From the NCBI RefSeq assembly GCF_014196345.1, contig NZ_JACIDN010000003.1, positions 310,001 to 374,000 of the forward strand: a stretch of DNA of 64,000 bases, in the 5' to 3' direction. The DNA is from Methylobacterium brachythecii (GTDB lineage: Bacteria > Pseudomonadota > Alphaproteobacteria > Rhizobiales > Beijerinckiaceae). Below are positions 1 through 10,420 of this stretch, piece by piece; position 1 is the stretch's first letter; every line of letters begins with the position of its first letter. Made by a program: the position numbers and the translations under genes. The notes beneath the pieces were generated by a model. It was not told the origin of the DNA. It searched no databases and saw nothing but the letters and a program-made list of their open reading frames with translations.

Positions 1-33
1 CTTCGAGCAACTTCCGAAAGCTCAGGTTTACCC

Positions 34-2088
34 ATGCCCGGCGGCCTTTTCTCGTCTTTGCGCAGCCGCATCGTTGCGGTCGCGCTGATACCGTGTCTCG
101 CCTTCGCGACGGTCGCATTGCTGGCAGTGCTGGACCGGATGGCGCAAGGCCGCGAGATGAGCCGGCTCGAAAGTCTCGTGACCCTGTCTGGCACGATCAG
201 CGCCTTCGTCCACGAAGCGCAGAAGGAGCGCGGCGCCTCCAGCCTCTTCCTCGGCTCCAAAGGTACCCAGTTCGCGCCGGAACTCGCCGCCCAGCGCAAG
301 CTCCTCGACACCACGCGTGAACCGATGAGCCGCGGCCTCGACGCCGCCGACGCACAGCGCATCGGTGACGGCTTCGCGAGCAAGGTCGCGGCTTTGCGCG
401 CATCGCTCAGCAAGATCGAACCGCACCGGAAGGCGGTCGATGGGCTCGGCCTGACCGCGCCGCAGAACAACGCGCTCTATACCGGGGTCATCACCGACGC
501 ACTGAACGTCGTGCGCGAGGTCTCGCGGGTCGCCTCCGAGCCGGCGATCGGCGCGCGGGTCTCCGCCTATTTCGCCTTCCTGTCGCTGAAGGAATTCGCA
601 GGCCAGGAGCGCGCCGCTGCCTCCGCTATCTTCGCGGCCGGCTCGCTCGATCTCGCTGGACTGAAGCGGTTGAACGGGCTCGCCTCCAACCAAGCGACGT
701 TCGAAAGTCTGTTCCGCATCGGAAGCCCCCCGGAGCACGGCGCCGCGCTCGATGCCGCCAACGCCGCCGAGGCGGCGGCAGAGGTTTTCCGCCTCCGGGC
801 CGTCTTGCTCGATGCCACCCCCGGCCAGCCGCTTGCCTTCACCGATGCGAAGGGCTGGTTCAAACTGGCGACCCAACGCGTCGATGGTCTCAAGGTGATC
901 GAGGATCGGTTGACCGGAGAACTCGCGAACGCCGTCGGATCGGTGCGAAGCAGGGCCGAGAATGCGGTCTGGATGTGGAGCGTGGCGGGTTTCGCGACCC
1001 TTGCGCTCTCCGCCCTCCTCGCGTTCGGGCTCGGTTCGGCAATTGCCCGGCCGCTCGCCCGTATGGCCGAGGTGCTGACGGCGATCGGCCGCGGCCAGAC
1101 CGATGTCGAGATCGCAACGCACGGGGCGACCGAGGTGCGTGCCATCGCCGCCGCCGCATCGGAGTTTCGCGACAGCGTGATCGAGCGTCAGCGCAGCCGC
1201 GAGGCGCAGCAGCGCATGACCGCCGAACAGGCCGCTCGTCAGCGCGCGGCGATGATGGGCGTCGCCGATAGTTTCGAGGCGAGCGTCGGCGGTATCGTCG
1301 AAGCGGTCTCGGCCGCTTCGCACCAGCTCGAGGCCGCGGCCCGCGCCATGAGCACGAATGCCGGGGAGACCTCCCATCGCAGCACTGCCGTGGCCGAGGC
1401 CTCGGAGCAGGCCGCCCAGCACTCCGATACCGTGGCGGCCGCCACCGAGGAGCTTTCCGCCTCGATCCGCGAGATCGCGACGCAAGTCAGCGCTTCCGCG
1501 GACGCCGCCGGCATCGCCGAGCAGGACGCCGCGCGGATGTCGGCGGAGGTCGACCGCCTCGCCACCGCCGCCGGCAGCATCGGCCGTATCGTCGGATTGA
1601 TCTCGGAGATTGCAGGTCAAACCAACCTCCTCGCCCTCAATGCCACCATCGAAGCGGCGCGGGCCGGCGAGGCCGGCCGCGGATTCTCGGTCGTGGCCGC
1701 CGAGGTGAAGAACCTTGCCAGCCAGACCGCCAAGGCCACCGAGGAGATCGCAGCCCGCGTCGGTGAGATCACGTCGTCGACCGAAGCGTCCGTGAGCGGC
1801 ATTACCGGCATCACCATGAGGATCCAGAGCTTGTCGCGGATCTCCGCCGACATCGCCTCGGCCGTCGAAGAGCAGGGCGCAGCCACCGGCGAGATCGCAC
1901 GCACGACGGCGGACACCTCGCGCGGCGCCCGCCTCGTGTCCGAGAATATCGCGGGACTGGCGCAGGCCGCAGATTCGACCAGCACAGGCTCCGAGCAGGT
2001 GCTCAGCGCCGCGAGCGACCTCGCTCGGCAGGCCCAGGCGCTCCGTTCCGAGATCGGAGGCTTCCTGGCAACGGTGCGGGCCGCTTAA
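34..2088 (+). CDS. Methyl-accepting chemotaxis protein with NIT sensor domain
   Basis: Chemoreceptor of 684 residues. The N-terminus has one membrane segment (about 12-30). It is followed by a long helical periplasmic region carrying the [11 protein letters not shown] signature of the nitrate/nitrite-sensing NIT domain (about 62-72). A second membrane segment lies at about 312-336, then a HAMP linker (about 337-390) and a cytoplasmic signalling hairpin whose tip reads [20 protein letters not shown], the hallmark of MCP proteins binding CheA/CheW. The family senses a ligand outside the cell and controls flagellar switching; the ligand (nitrate or nitrite) is inferred from the domain type only. 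There is no C-terminal CheR-docking pentapeptide. It is transcribed towards a Crp/Fnr regulator gene on the other strand. The gene starts at the first ATG, 34 bases into the window, so its promoter lies outside. Confidence 0.93.
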   Translation: MPGGLFSSLRSRIVAVALIPCLAFATVALLAVLDRMAQGREMSRLESLVTLSGTISAFVHEAQKERGASSLFLGSKGTQFAPELAAQRKLLDTTREPMSRGLDAADAQRIGDGFASKVAALRASLSKIEPHRKAVDGLGLTAPQNNALYTGVITDALNVVREVSRVASEPAIGARVSAYFAFLSLKEFAGQERAAASAIFAAGSLDLAGLKRLNGLASNQATFESLFRIGSPPEHGAALDAANAAEAAAEVFRLRAVLLDATPGQPLAFTDAKGWFKLATQRVDGLKVIEDRLTGELANAVGSVRSRAENAVWMWSVAGFATLALSALLAFGLGSAIARPLARMAEVLTAIGRGQTDVEIATHGATEVRAIAAAASEFRDSVIERQRSREAQQRMTAEQAARQRAAMMGVADSFEASVGGIVEAVSAASHQLEAAARAMSTNAGETSHRSTAVAEASEQAAQHSDTVAAATEELSASIREIATQVSASADAAGIAEQDAARMSAEVDRLATAAGSIGRIVGLISEIAGQTNLLALNATIEAARAGEAGRGFSVVAAEVKNLASQTAKATEEIAARVGEITSSTEASVSGITGITMRIQSLSRISADIASAVEEQGAATGEIARTTADTSRGARLVSENIAGLAQAADSTSTGSEQVLSAASDLARQAQALRSEIGGFLATVRAA

Positions 2089-2238
2089 GGCCCCATCATC
2101 TCAATGCGCTCCTCCCCCTTGCAGGGAAGGAGTTGCAGATAGGAGCGGTCAACAATTGACAGTCCGCTCGGTCCCGAGCCGCTCCATCTGATCAGGGGTG
2201 AGGGGACGCTCTGCGGAGCTGGTCGGACCAATCCGACG

Positions 2239-3054
2239 CTACTGGTCGAGACCCTCGGCCGCAGTGACGATTGAGCTCCTGCGCGGCCGCTTGGGCGCCG
2301 GCGGCGGCTCGAACGCGACGAAGCGGCCGGTCGGCCCGTAGACGGCGCCGAGCACTGCATCGAAATGGCGCCTGACGCTGTCATGGCATTCGCAGGCCGC
2401 CTTCTCAATCGCCGGCCGGGCGACGATGGTGATACGGCCGCGCCCGACCTCGATCAGGCCGTTCATCTGGAGCGTGCGCAGGATCCGGGTGAGGTAGGTG
2501 CGCTGAACGCCGAGCATCGCGGCGAGCACCTCCTGCGTCACCGGCAGGACGTCGGAGCCGAGCCGGTCCTGCAGCGTCATCAGCCAGCGCAGGCAGCGTG
2601 ACTCGATCGGGTGAAGGGCGTTGCAGGCCACGGACTGCAGGACCTGCGCCAGCAGGCAGTCCGCATAGCGGCTGAACAGGTTGCGCACCGGCTCCGAAAC
2701 ACGCTTCGCCTCCTGGAGGCGGGTGGAGTCGATGCGCAGGGCCGGGCCGCCGAGCTGGGTAACAGCATGGGTCGAGGCCGGCAGGCCGCCGTTGCTGACG
2801 ATGCCGCCGACGGCACCTTCCCGTCCGATCGTCGCTGTCTCGGCGCTGCGGCCGTCCAACATCGTGATGAGCAGGGTGACGACCGTCCGCTCGCAGGGAA
2901 AGGTGATGTAGGAAATATTGCCGCCTGCCGCGAAGACGGTGTCGCCGCGGTTGAACTCGGTCGGTTCGAAATACGGCTCGAGCAGAGCGCGGTCCGGCTT
3001 GCGCAGCGCCTTGAGCAGCAGGTTGCCTTCGATGAGCTCGGCCGTTGCAGACAT
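2239..3054 (-). CDS. Crp/Fnr family transcriptional regulator
   Basis: Protein of 271 residues from the ATG at 3054; a GTG at 3072 would add six residues. An N-terminal cyclic-nucleotide-binding-type beta-barrel (about 10-125) is joined to a C-terminal winged helix (about 150-220). The recognition region QEVLAAMLGVQRTYLTRIL is typical of Crp/Fnr proteins. No cysteine cluster for an Fnr-type iron-sulfur centre is evident at the N-terminus, so this is likely one of the many Crp-like regulators of Hyphomicrobiales with an unknown ligand. The C-terminal tail is rich in proline and basic residues (PPPAPKRPRR). It converges with the chemoreceptor gene across 150 bases. Family assignment is firm; effector and regulon are unknown. 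Confidence 0.88.
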   Translation of the reverse strand: MSATAELIEGNLLLKALRKPDRALLEPYFEPTEFNRGDTVFAAGGNISYITFPCERTVVTLLITMLDGRSAETATIGREGAVGGIVSNGGLPASTHAVTQLGGPALRIDSTRLQEAKRVSEPVRNLFSRYADCLLAQVLQSVACNALHPIESRCLRWLMTLQDRLGSDVLPVTQEVLAAMLGVQRTYLTRILRTLQMNGLIEVGRGRITIVARPAIEKAACECHDSVRRHFDAVLGAVYGPTGRFVAFEPPPAPKRPRRSSIVTAAEGLDQ

Positions 3055-3224
3055 TCGCCACACTATGTTCACGGTTCGTCTGCGCCGACACGTAGCGCAT
3101 TCAAGCCGCGAGCGTCTGTACGGTAGTATACGTTGCGGCGGGTCGCGGGTTGGAGCTCGGACCGTCTGACGGGAAGAGTTGCCGGAAGGCTACGGCGCGA
3201 TGGGCCGGCGATGCCGAGGCGTCG

Positions 3225-4088
3225 TCACTTGTCGGTACAGAGGCCCTGACGCGCCAACCGAGGATGCTCGCGCGGGTCGCAATCCGTCGAGAGGAACGAG
3301 GCCCACTCGGCCGGCGTCCCGTAAAAGGCATTGCGGTCGACGTTACCCTGAACGCCCGGGACGCGGCCGGTCGAGGTGAACTGCCAGAGCATCCACTTGC
3401 GGTTGGCGAAGCGCTGCTCGGGCTCGGCCGCCGTGGAGCGCAGCCAGTGCGGGTAATCGGGCAACTCGTCCTCGAGCACGTCCTTATGGAAGGTGATGTC
3501 GGTATAGATGATCGGCCGCTTGCCGGTGTATCGCTCCATCTCGGTGAGCATGTAGCGGATCATCGAGAGCGCCTCGGCTTTGGGCAGCTTCTTGGGGCAG
3601 CTCTGCGAATGGCCGTTCCACTCCACGTCGAGTACCGGGGGCAGGGCGGTCGGATCGTTCGGGACGTTGCGCTTGAACCAGGCCATCTGCTCCTCGGGGG
3701 AGCGGCACCAGTAGACGAAATGGTAGGCTCCGCGCGGCACGCCGGCCGAGCCGGCGCCGTCCCAATTCGTGCGGAAACGGTCGTCGACGTGGTCGCCGCC
3801 CTCGGTCGCCTTGATGAAGACGAACTGGGTGCCGGCGCCCTTGACCGAGGCCCAGTCTACCGGACCCTGCCACTTCGAGATGTCGATGCCCTGGATTGGG
3901 TGCTGCTTGGCCTTTGCCACGCCCGGATGAGGCTTCGCATCGCCCTTGGTCGGATAATAGTTGAAGGTGTCGCCGGCGCAGGCTGCGAGCCCCGTCAGGA
4001 GCGCCGCGGCGGCCGCACGACCGATCCAGCAGCGGAGCACGCCGTTGCGCGACGCAGACGCGAGGAAGGACCCGCATTCGAAAGACAT
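3225..4088 (-). CDS. GH25 family lysozyme, lipoprotein
   Basis: Predicted glycoside hydrolase family 25 muramidase of 287 residues that would cleave the glycan strands of peptidoglycan. The start at 4088 has a G-rich ribosome site (GGGGG) just upstream; a TTG at 4118 is less likely. A hydrophobic leader ends in a lipobox (LAAC, Cys37), so it is probably anchored to the periplasmic face of a membrane. The catalytic domain opens with GIDISKWQG, giving the first conserved Asp, and continues to VLDVEWNG, which supplies the Asp-x-Glu pair typical of GH25, followed by the WQFTSTG strand near the end. Alphaproteobacterial relatives are common and their cellular role is mostly unknown; cell-wall remodelling is the likely one. 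Confidence 0.9.
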   Translation of the reverse strand: MSFECGSFLASASRNGVLRCWIGRAAAAALLTGLAACAGDTFNYYPTKGDAKPHPGVAKAKQHPIQGIDISKWQGPVDWASVKGAGTQFVFIKATEGGDHVDDRFRTNWDGAGSAGVPRGAYHFVYWCRSPEEQMAWFKRNVPNDPTALPPVLDVEWNGHSQSCPKKLPKAEALSMIRYMLTEMERYTGKRPIIYTDITFHKDVLEDELPDYPHWLRSTAAEPEQRFANRKWMLWQFTSTGRVPGVQGNVDRNAFYGTPAEWASFLSTDCDPREHPRLARQGLCTDK

Positions 4089-4277
4089 CGACGCCCCCGC
4101 TCGACCTTGGCCGCGCAACCACTATGGGTAATCGATGCCCTAGACGCGGTTAACGGAGTTTTGACGGCAAGCATACGGTTTCTCGACATGGGTGGCAGAA
4201 CAGCCACATACCGGCGGCATCACGCGGCGGCGGCACGATCAACATCTTGAGACATCTGACGTTTCGTTGAGGGCGGC

Positions 4278-4721
4278 ATGGCCAAGATCCTGTTTACCAT
4301 CGGCTACGAAGGCCTCGATCTCGAGAGGCTGACCGGTGCCCTGAAGGACGCAGGCGTCGCCCGGCTCGTGGACGTGCGAGCCGTCGCCAACTCGCGAAAA
4401 CGGGGATTTTCCAAAGGTGCGCTGAAGACGGGGCTGGAGGAGGCCGGCCTCGGCTACGATCACCTGCGCAGCCTGGGCACGCCGAAAGCCGGGCGCCAGG
4501 CGGCCCGCGCGCACGACGCGGCGCTGATGCGCAAGATCTATTGCGAAGTGGTGCTCGACACCGCCGAGGGCGGCCTTGCCCTCGACGGGCTCTCGGAGCT
4601 GGCGCGGGCCGTGCCGATCTGCCTGCTTTGCTTCGAACGCGATCCCGCTCTCTGCCACCGCAGGGTGCTCGCCGAGCGGCTGGCGGCGAACGGCTTCACG
4701 ACGGTGGACCTGCTCGGCTGA
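4278..4721 (+). CDS. DUF488 domain-containing protein
   Basis: Small cytoplasmic protein of 147 residues with the DUF488 hallmarks: an N-terminal TIGYEG motif (residues 7-12), VDVRAVANSRKRGFSK in the middle, and LLCFERDPALCHRR near the C-terminus with two conserved cysteines and a histidine. DUF488 proteins have no settled biochemical role; the conserved charged and Cys/His residues suggest a ligand- or metal-binding site. The start is supported by a GAGGGCG ribosome site. It stands alone, with a lysozyme gene diverging upstream and a tiny convergent gene immediately downstream. Confidence 0.87.
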   Translation: MAKILFTIGYEGLDLERLTGALKDAGVARLVDVRAVANSRKRGFSKGALKTGLEEAGLGYDHLRSLGTPKAGRQAARAHDAALMRKIYCEVVLDTAEGGLALDGLSELARAVPICLLCFERDPALCHRRVLAERLAANGFTTVDLLG

Positions 4722-4739
4722 GCCAGTGTTGCCGGCTGC

Positions 4740-4853
4740 CTACCAGTAACCGCCGCATTGGCGGTCGGCGTCGCTGATCGCGACGCACTGCGCTCCGCAG
4801 GCCAGGGCGAGACCCAGCATCAGCAGACCAGCGAGGGCGGCAAGCGCGACCAT
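4740..4853 (-). CDS. Small hydrophobic protein, 37 residues
   Basis: Short reading frame of 37 residues between the DUF488 gene and the sulfate transporter. It begins MVALAALAGLLMLGLALACG, one clear membrane segment or uncleaved signal, and ends in a short polar tail with three cysteines in total (Cys19, Cys22, Cys33) and GGYW at the C-terminus. The small-Leu-Ala-Cys pattern could also be read as a lipoprotein signal (LALAC), which would leave a lipidated peptide of about 19 residues. A weak GAGA lies upstream of the ATG. Coding status rests on this composition only; I do not recognise the family. Confidence 0.45.
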   Translation of the reverse strand: MVALAALAGLLMLGLALACGAQCVAISDADRQCGGYW

Positions 4854-5199
4854 GCCTCAATCTCGCAGATTCATGCTGAATGAAGAGTTAAGCGCCGCAC
4901 CGGCCCGAGGCGTAGAGGAAAATCGGGAGGGGAGAAGCGGCGATTGCGAGCGTGTAAATTCTTTTTAACGAACGCCCACCGCGTAGAAGATCCAACCCAT
5001 TGCAAGCGGTAACAGAAGAACATTTGCTCTGTTATAGTGTCGGCGAATGCTTTGCGGGGGCAAGAACTATATCGATAAATGCTGCGCCACACTCGAAATT
5101 GGCATCACTAGACTTGACAGCGTTCGTTTTATGGAACGACAAGTGGCCTCTCGGACGCCGATGGGCGCCGAACTGCTGTTGTAGATCCTGAGGCTGCCG
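4854..5199. other. Intergenic region upstream of the sulfate transporter operon
   Basis: About 346 bases without a convincing gene. It is distinctly less GC-rich than its surroundings. It contains a TTGACA hexamer at 5114-5119 and an inverted repeat at 5121-5138, so it probably holds the operon promoter. No good -10 element at standard spacing could be recognised. Confidence 0.5.
5121..5138 (+). promoter_or_regulatory. Inverted repeat, possible operator of the sulfate operon
   Basis: CGTTC and GAACG are perfect inverted arms separated by eight bases (TTC-N8-GAA core). The repeat lies directly after a TTGACA hexamer and 61 bases before the binding-protein start codon. Sulfate uptake genes are commonly controlled by LysR-type regulators such as CysB, but this core does not prove which regulator binds. 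Confidence 0.35.
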
Positions 5200-6255
5200 A
5201 TGCCGATTTCCGAAAACCGCCGACACACCCCGTTCCTCGGTTTGAAGGGATCGGCACTGATCGTTGCCGCCGCCGTCGCGATGAGCCTGGCGCCGGTCTC
5301 CTCGGTTCTCGCCCAGACCGAACTCCTCAATGTCTCGTACGATCCGACGCGCGAACTCTACAAAGACATCAACGCCGCCTTCGCCGAGCAGTGGAAGGCC
5401 AAGACCGGCGAGACTGTCACCGTACGCGCCTCTCATGGCGGTTCGGGCGCCCAGGCCCGCACGGTGATCGACGGCATCCCGGCCGACGTCGTGACACTCG
5501 GCATCCCCTCGGACATCGACTCGATCTCCAAGCTCACCAAGAAGATCGATCCCGACTGGCGCAACAAGCAGCCGAACGGCGCGCTGCCCTACACCTCGAC
5601 CGTCGTGTTCCTGGTCCGCAAGGGCAACCCGAAGGGCATCAAGGACTGGGGCGACCTGGTGAAGCCCGACATCAAGGTCATCACGCCGAACCCCAAAACC
5701 TCGGCGGGCGGGCGCTGGAACTTCCTCGCCGCCTGGGGCTACGCCTACGAGCAGAACGCCAAGGATGCCGAGAAGGCCAACGCCTTCGTCGGTCAGGTCT
5801 ACAAGAACGTGCCGGTGCTCGACACCGGCGCCCGCGGCTCGACCGTGACCTTCGCCCAGCGCGGCCTCGGCGACGTGCTGCCGACCTGGGAGAACGAGGC
5901 CTTCCTCGTGTTCGACGAGTTCGGGCGTGACAAGTTCGACGTCGTCGTCCCGCCGAGCTCGATTTATGCCGAGCCGCCGGTCGCCATCGTCGACGCCAAT
6001 GTCGACAAGAAAGGCACCCGCAAGCAGGCCGAGGCCTATCTGCAGTTCCTCTACTCGGACAAGGCGCAGGCGATCTTCGCCAAGCACCATTACCGCCCGA
6101 TCAAGCGGGAGGCCGCCAAGAAGGAGGACCTCGCGCTGCTGCCCGAGATCAAGCTCTTCAAGATCGAGGACTTCCAGGGCAGCTGGGACGACATCCAGAA
6201 GAAGAACTTCGACAATGGCGGCCTGTTCGACCAGCTCGGCAAGCAGGGTCACTGA
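5200..6255 (+). CDS. cysP: Sulfate/thiosulfate ABC transporter, periplasmic binding protein
   Basis: Periplasmic protein of 351 residues that captures sulfate or thiosulfate and delivers it to CysT/CysW. A Sec signal peptide ends near SSVLAQ (about residue 39). The mature protein opens with LLNVSYDPTRELYKDIN, the Sbp/CysP family start, and carries the family ligand-binding stretches ASHGGSGAQAR, DVVTLG, NPKTSAGGRWNFL and DTGARGSTVTF. Sbp (sulfate) and CysP (thiosulfate) cannot be told apart safely by eye. It is the first gene of a four-gene operon, with seven bases to cysT. The start is the first in-frame ATG ahead of the signal peptide. Confidence 0.93.
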   Translation: MPISENRRHTPFLGLKGSALIVAAAVAMSLAPVSSVLAQTELLNVSYDPTRELYKDINAAFAEQWKAKTGETVTVRASHGGSGAQARTVIDGIPADVVTLGIPSDIDSISKLTKKIDPDWRNKQPNGALPYTSTVVFLVRKGNPKGIKDWGDLVKPDIKVITPNPKTSAGGRWNFLAAWGYAYEQNAKDAEKANAFVGQVYKNVPVLDTGARGSTVTFAQRGLGDVLPTWENEAFLVFDEFGRDKFDVVVPPSSIYAEPPVAIVDANVDKKGTRKQAEAYLQFLYSDKAQAIFAKHHYRPIKREAAKKEDLALLPEIKLFKIEDFQGSWDDIQKKNFDNGGLFDQLGKQGH

Positions 6256-6262
6256 GGCAGCC

Positions 6263-7120
6263 ATGGCCGTCTCATCCCCTCGTCCGAGGCGGCGGTTTCG
6301 TCAGCCCAGCGTGATCCCGGGTTTCGGGCTCACGTTGGGCTACACCCTCACCGTGCTCTCTCTGATCGTCCTGCTACCACTCACGGCGCTGGTGGCACGG
6401 GCCTCCGGCCTCGGCTTCTCCGGTATCTGGGGCGTCGCCACCGATCCGCGCGTGTTCAGCGCGCTGCGCGTCAGCTTCGGCGTCTCGCTGCTCGCTGCGC
6501 TGACGGCCTCCGTCTTCGGCAGCGTCGTCGCCTGGGTGCTGACCCGCTACGACTTCCCCGGCCGCCGTGTCATCGACGCGGTCGTCGACCTGCCTTTCGC
6601 CCTGCCGACCGCCGTGGCCGGTATCGCGCTCGCCTCGCTCTACGCGCCGAACGGCCTGATCGGCGAGCAACTGGCGAAGGTCGGCATCGAGGCGGCCTAC
6701 ACGCCGGTCGGCATCTACATCGCGATGGTATTCATCGGCCTGCCCTTTGCCGTGCGCACCGTGCAGCCGCTGATCGCCGAGATCGACAAGGAGGTCGAGG
6801 AGGCCTCCGCCATCCTCGGCTCGACCCGGCTCGGCACCCTGACCAAGGTCGTGCTGCCGCCGCTGATCCCGGCCGTGCTGACCGGCTTCGCGCTCGCCTT
6901 CGCCCGCGGCGTCGGGGAGTACGGCTCGATCATCTTCATCGCCGGCAACCTGCCCTACGTCTCCGAGATCGCGCCGCTCCTGATCGTGATCAAGCTCTCG
7001 GAGTTCGACTATGCGGGCGCCTGCGCCATCGCGACCATCATGCTCGCGATCTCGTTCGCGGTCCTGCTTCTCATCAACCTGATCCAGGCCTGGAGCCGGC
7101 GGAGGTTCGGCTATGTCTGA
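6263..7120 (+). CDS. cysT: Sulfate ABC transporter permease CysT
   Basis: Inner-membrane permease of 285 residues, one half of the sulfate channel. The start at 6263 gives the usual family length; the reading frame stays open upstream but that part overlaps the binding-protein gene in another frame. Several membrane helices are evident, beginning at [23 protein letters not shown]. The cytoplasmic EAA loop, which docks the ATPase, reads [21 protein letters not shown]. The end overlaps cysW by eight bases, indicating translational coupling. Confidence 0.93.
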   Translation: MAVSSPRPRRRFRQPSVIPGFGLTLGYTLTVLSLIVLLPLTALVARASGLGFSGIWGVATDPRVFSALRVSFGVSLLAALTASVFGSVVAWVLTRYDFPGRRVIDAVVDLPFALPTAVAGIALASLYAPNGLIGEQLAKVGIEAAYTPVGIYIAMVFIGLPFAVRTVQPLIAEIDKEVEEASAILGSTRLGTLTKVVLPPLIPAVLTGFALAFARGVGEYGSIIFIAGNLPYVSEIAPLLIVIKLSEFDYAGACAIATIMLAISFAVLLLINLIQAWSRRRFGYV

Positions 7121-7995
7121 GGCGATCACTCCGTCCGATTTCCCGGTTGCGGAATCCGGGCTGCGTCCTCCGGCGAGCGTCGTCACCGAGACGGGCTGGG
7201 TGCGCGCCCTCCTGATCGCGGTGGCCATCGCCTTCCTGGCGCTGTTTCTGGTCCTGCCGCTGGTGACGGTCTTCGTTCAGGCCTTCGCCAAGGGGTGGGA
7301 CGCCTATCTCGCCGCGTTCAAGGAGACGGATGCGCACGCGGCGATCAAGCTGACCCTGATCACGGCGGCCATCGCGGTGCCGTTCAACGTGGTCTTCGGC
7401 GTCGCCGCGGCCTGGGCGATCGCGAAGTTCCAGTTCTGGGGCCGCGACCTGCTCGTCACCCTGATCGACCTGCCGTTCTCGGTCTCGCCGGTGGTCTCAG
7501 GCCTGATCTACGTACTGGTCTTCGGGTCACAGGGGCTCATCGGCCCCTGGCTGATCGAGCACGACGTGCAGATCATCTTCGCGGTGCCCGGAATCGTGCT
7601 CGCCACGATCTTCGTGACCTTCCCGTTCGTCGCCCGCCAGCTGATCCCGCTGATGCAGGAGCAGGGCACGGTGGAAGAGGAAGCGGCGCTGACGCTCGGC
7701 GCCTCGGGCTGGCACGCCTTCCGGACAGTGACGCTGCCCAACATCCGCTGGGGCCTGCTCTACGCGGTGCTGCTCTGTAACGCCCGCGCCATGGGCGAGT
7801 TCGGCGCCGTCTCCGTCGTTTCCGGCCATATCCGCGGCCTGACCAACACACTCCCGCTGCACGTGGAGATTCTCTACAATGAGTACAACTTCGTTGCCTC
7901 TTTCGCCGTCGCCTCCCTCCTTGCCGGCCTCGCTCTTGTCACCCTCGTCATCAAGTCTCTCCTCGAGTGGCGCTACGCCGACGACATCGCGGCGG

Positions 7996-8012
<17 letters not shown>
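7113..8012 (+). CDS. cysW: Sulfate ABC transporter permease CysW
   Basis: Second inner-membrane permease subunit, 299 residues, paired with CysT to form the transmembrane pore. It has about six hydrophobic segments and an EAA loop reading [22 protein letters not shown]. The motif [18 protein letters not shown] near the C-terminus is characteristic of CysW. It overlaps cysT at its start and cysA at its end, so the three transport genes are tightly coupled. Confidence 0.93.
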
Positions 8013-9054
<1,042 letters not shown>

Positions 9055-9062
9055 TCAGCGCG

Positions 9063-9087
9063 AGGAGCCGGGTCGAGCCCGGCTCCT
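9063..9087 (+). terminator. Hairpin after cysA
   Basis: Perfect ten-base-pair stem (AGGAGCCGGG with its reverse complement, loop TCGAG) starting nine bases after the cysA stop codon. The right arm ends in TT but there is no U-tract, so it may act as a weak or factor-assisted terminator, or protect the operon's 3' end. Confidence 0.55.
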
Positions 9088-9152
9088 TGCCGACGATGAC
9101 GCGCGAAAACAGGATGACGCGCGCAGTCCCAATCGCTAGGACATGCGCTGCT

Positions 9153-9228
9153 GGGCCTGTAGCTCAATGGTTAGAGCCGACCGCTCATAACGGTCTGGTT
9201 GTAGGTTCGAGTCCTACCGGGCCCACCA
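9153..9228 (+). tRNA. ileX: tRNA-Ile2 (anticodon CAU, lysidine-modified)
   Basis: Full cloverleaf readable by eye: acceptor 9153-9159 pairs with 9218-9224, D stem GCTC/GAGC, anticodon stem GACCG/CGGTC around loop CTCATAA (anticodon CAT at 9186-9188), T arm GTAGG-TTCGAGT-CCTAC, and an encoded CCA (9226-9228). A CAU anticodon could mean elongator Met, initiator Met or Ile2. The acceptor has C4-G69 and C5-G68, the pairs known in E. coli to mark tRNA-Ile2 for TilS and to be absent from elongator tRNA-Met, and it is fully paired at position 1, unlike an initiator. The Ile2 assignment is therefore likely. Its modifying enzyme TilS is encoded at 61354-62466. Confidence 0.88.
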
Positions 9229-9675
9229 CGCATCTACCTGCAACCAGAGCAGGGAAGAACGGGCTAGACGAGCTACTGTCGTGCGCGACGACTTGCTGAA
9301 GCTCTCGCAAGTAAACGGCACGCCTCTTGGTGACGTGAGAATCGTTGGCTCGTCGAGCTCGGCGGGGGAGATCTATTTTGGGAACCGCCATCGCATCGAT
9401 GCAGCGGGCCGCCCATCCGCTTGCCCAGTCTTAAGGGTGAACTCGCCCTTCTGGATTTGCGGGTGTCCACGGCGAATGGCCTCGTGATTGATCTCGCATT
9501 CACGGATCGCCCAAACGCTTTTCCGCCGCTCGATACACCGAGAAGCCTGCGCGCGGAGCGCGACAACGACGCTTCGAGCGGACCACGTCGTGATCGGCCA
9601 ACCGGGGCACTTGCTCGTTCGGTCTGTTTTTGCGCAATGTTTGGTATGGTCGGATTGATGCGCGAGTGACTGGCG
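9229..9675. other. Region after the tRNA with no convincing gene
   Basis: About 450 bases between the tRNA and the next gene. Several short open frames exist on both strands but none has recognisable composition, domain content or a good ribosome site. I see no integrase, repeat of the tRNA 3' end or other sign of an integrated element. Confidence 0.5.
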
Positions 9676-10416
9676 ATGGTCCGGGGTCGGCTCCTCACTG
9701 TAGCTGCAGCCGTCTGCGCTTTCGTCGGCGTGGTCGCCATCGGAGCCTTCGCGATCGTCAGCGTCGCGCCGCGGGAAAAGCCGATCGCCGTCGCGAAGGA
9801 CGCGCTGCTCATGGAGAGCGCTCCCAGCCCGCGCAGAGACGAGCCGATTTCCGCTTACCCTCAGGCGCCCATCTCGGAGCCGGCGCCCTTGCCGCGCCTC
9901 GAAGAGGTCGATCGGGGCGCGGCGTCTCTTGAATCCGCCGGTCGCACGCAGGGCGCCCCTGAGAAGCCGGCCGGCATCCCTTCGGCGGCCGAGCCCGCGC
10001 CGCCGGCGCAGCGAAAACCAGCCCGCCAGACGCTCGCTGCCCTTCCGCCCAATACTACGCGCGTGCCCGACCTGGCCCCACCGCCGGTTCGCGTGCCCGC
10101 ACCTCCGCAGGAACGTCGGATCGAGGGTGTCATGTCGGCGAGCGACATCCGCCGTCTGCGGCTGTCACTTCGCCTGACCCGGGAGCAGATGCCGTATTGG
10201 CCGCCCGTCGAGCAGGCGCTTCTCGAGATCGGCGTTCAACAGGCGGCGCTGGCTCGCGCTGGGCAGGATCCGAAGAATGCCTTCGGCTTCGGCTCCGCGA
10301 TGCACATCTTTTCGGTGGCACGCCCGCTCCTCGACGTGCTGCGTGAAGACCAGAAGGCCATGATCCGCGAACGTGCGCGCACCATGGGTTTCGGTTCGAT
10401 CGCTTCGTCGATCTGA
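9676..10416 (+). CDS. Hypothetical proline-rich membrane-anchored protein
   Basis: Protein of 246 residues of unknown function. The N-terminus has one hydrophobic segment (about 6-30), either signal anchor or signal peptide. A long Pro/Ala/Glu-rich linker follows (about 45-150). The C-terminal 100 residues are ordered and helical in appearance, with SDIRRLRLSLRLTREQMPYW followed by PPVEQALLEIG, a pattern I associate with uncharacterised proteins of Hyphomicrobiales. It converges with the T6SS-side transglycosylase gene, with only four bases between the two stop codons. A link to the T6SS is not shown. Confidence 0.65.
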   Translation: MVRGRLLTVAAAVCAFVGVVAIGAFAIVSVAPREKPIAVAKDALLMESAPSPRRDEPISAYPQAPISEPAPLPRLEEVDRGAASLESAGRTQGAPEKPAGIPSAAEPAPPAQRKPARQTLAALPPNTTRVPDLAPPPVRVPAPPQERRIEGVMSASDIRRLRLSLRLTREQMPYWPPVEQALLEIGVQQAALARAGQDPKNAFGFGSAMHIFSVARPLLDVLREDQKAMIRERARTMGFGSIASSI

Positions 10417-10420
10417 GCCT

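Noticed and set aside
5032..6264. 410-residue minus-strand frame over the sulfate binding protein gene
   Set aside because: Repetitive acidic/Val/Leu composition typical of an antisense frame; the opposite strand is clearly a binding protein.
9229..9675. Integrated element next to the tRNA
   Set aside because: No integrase and no visible copy of the tRNA 3' end downstream.
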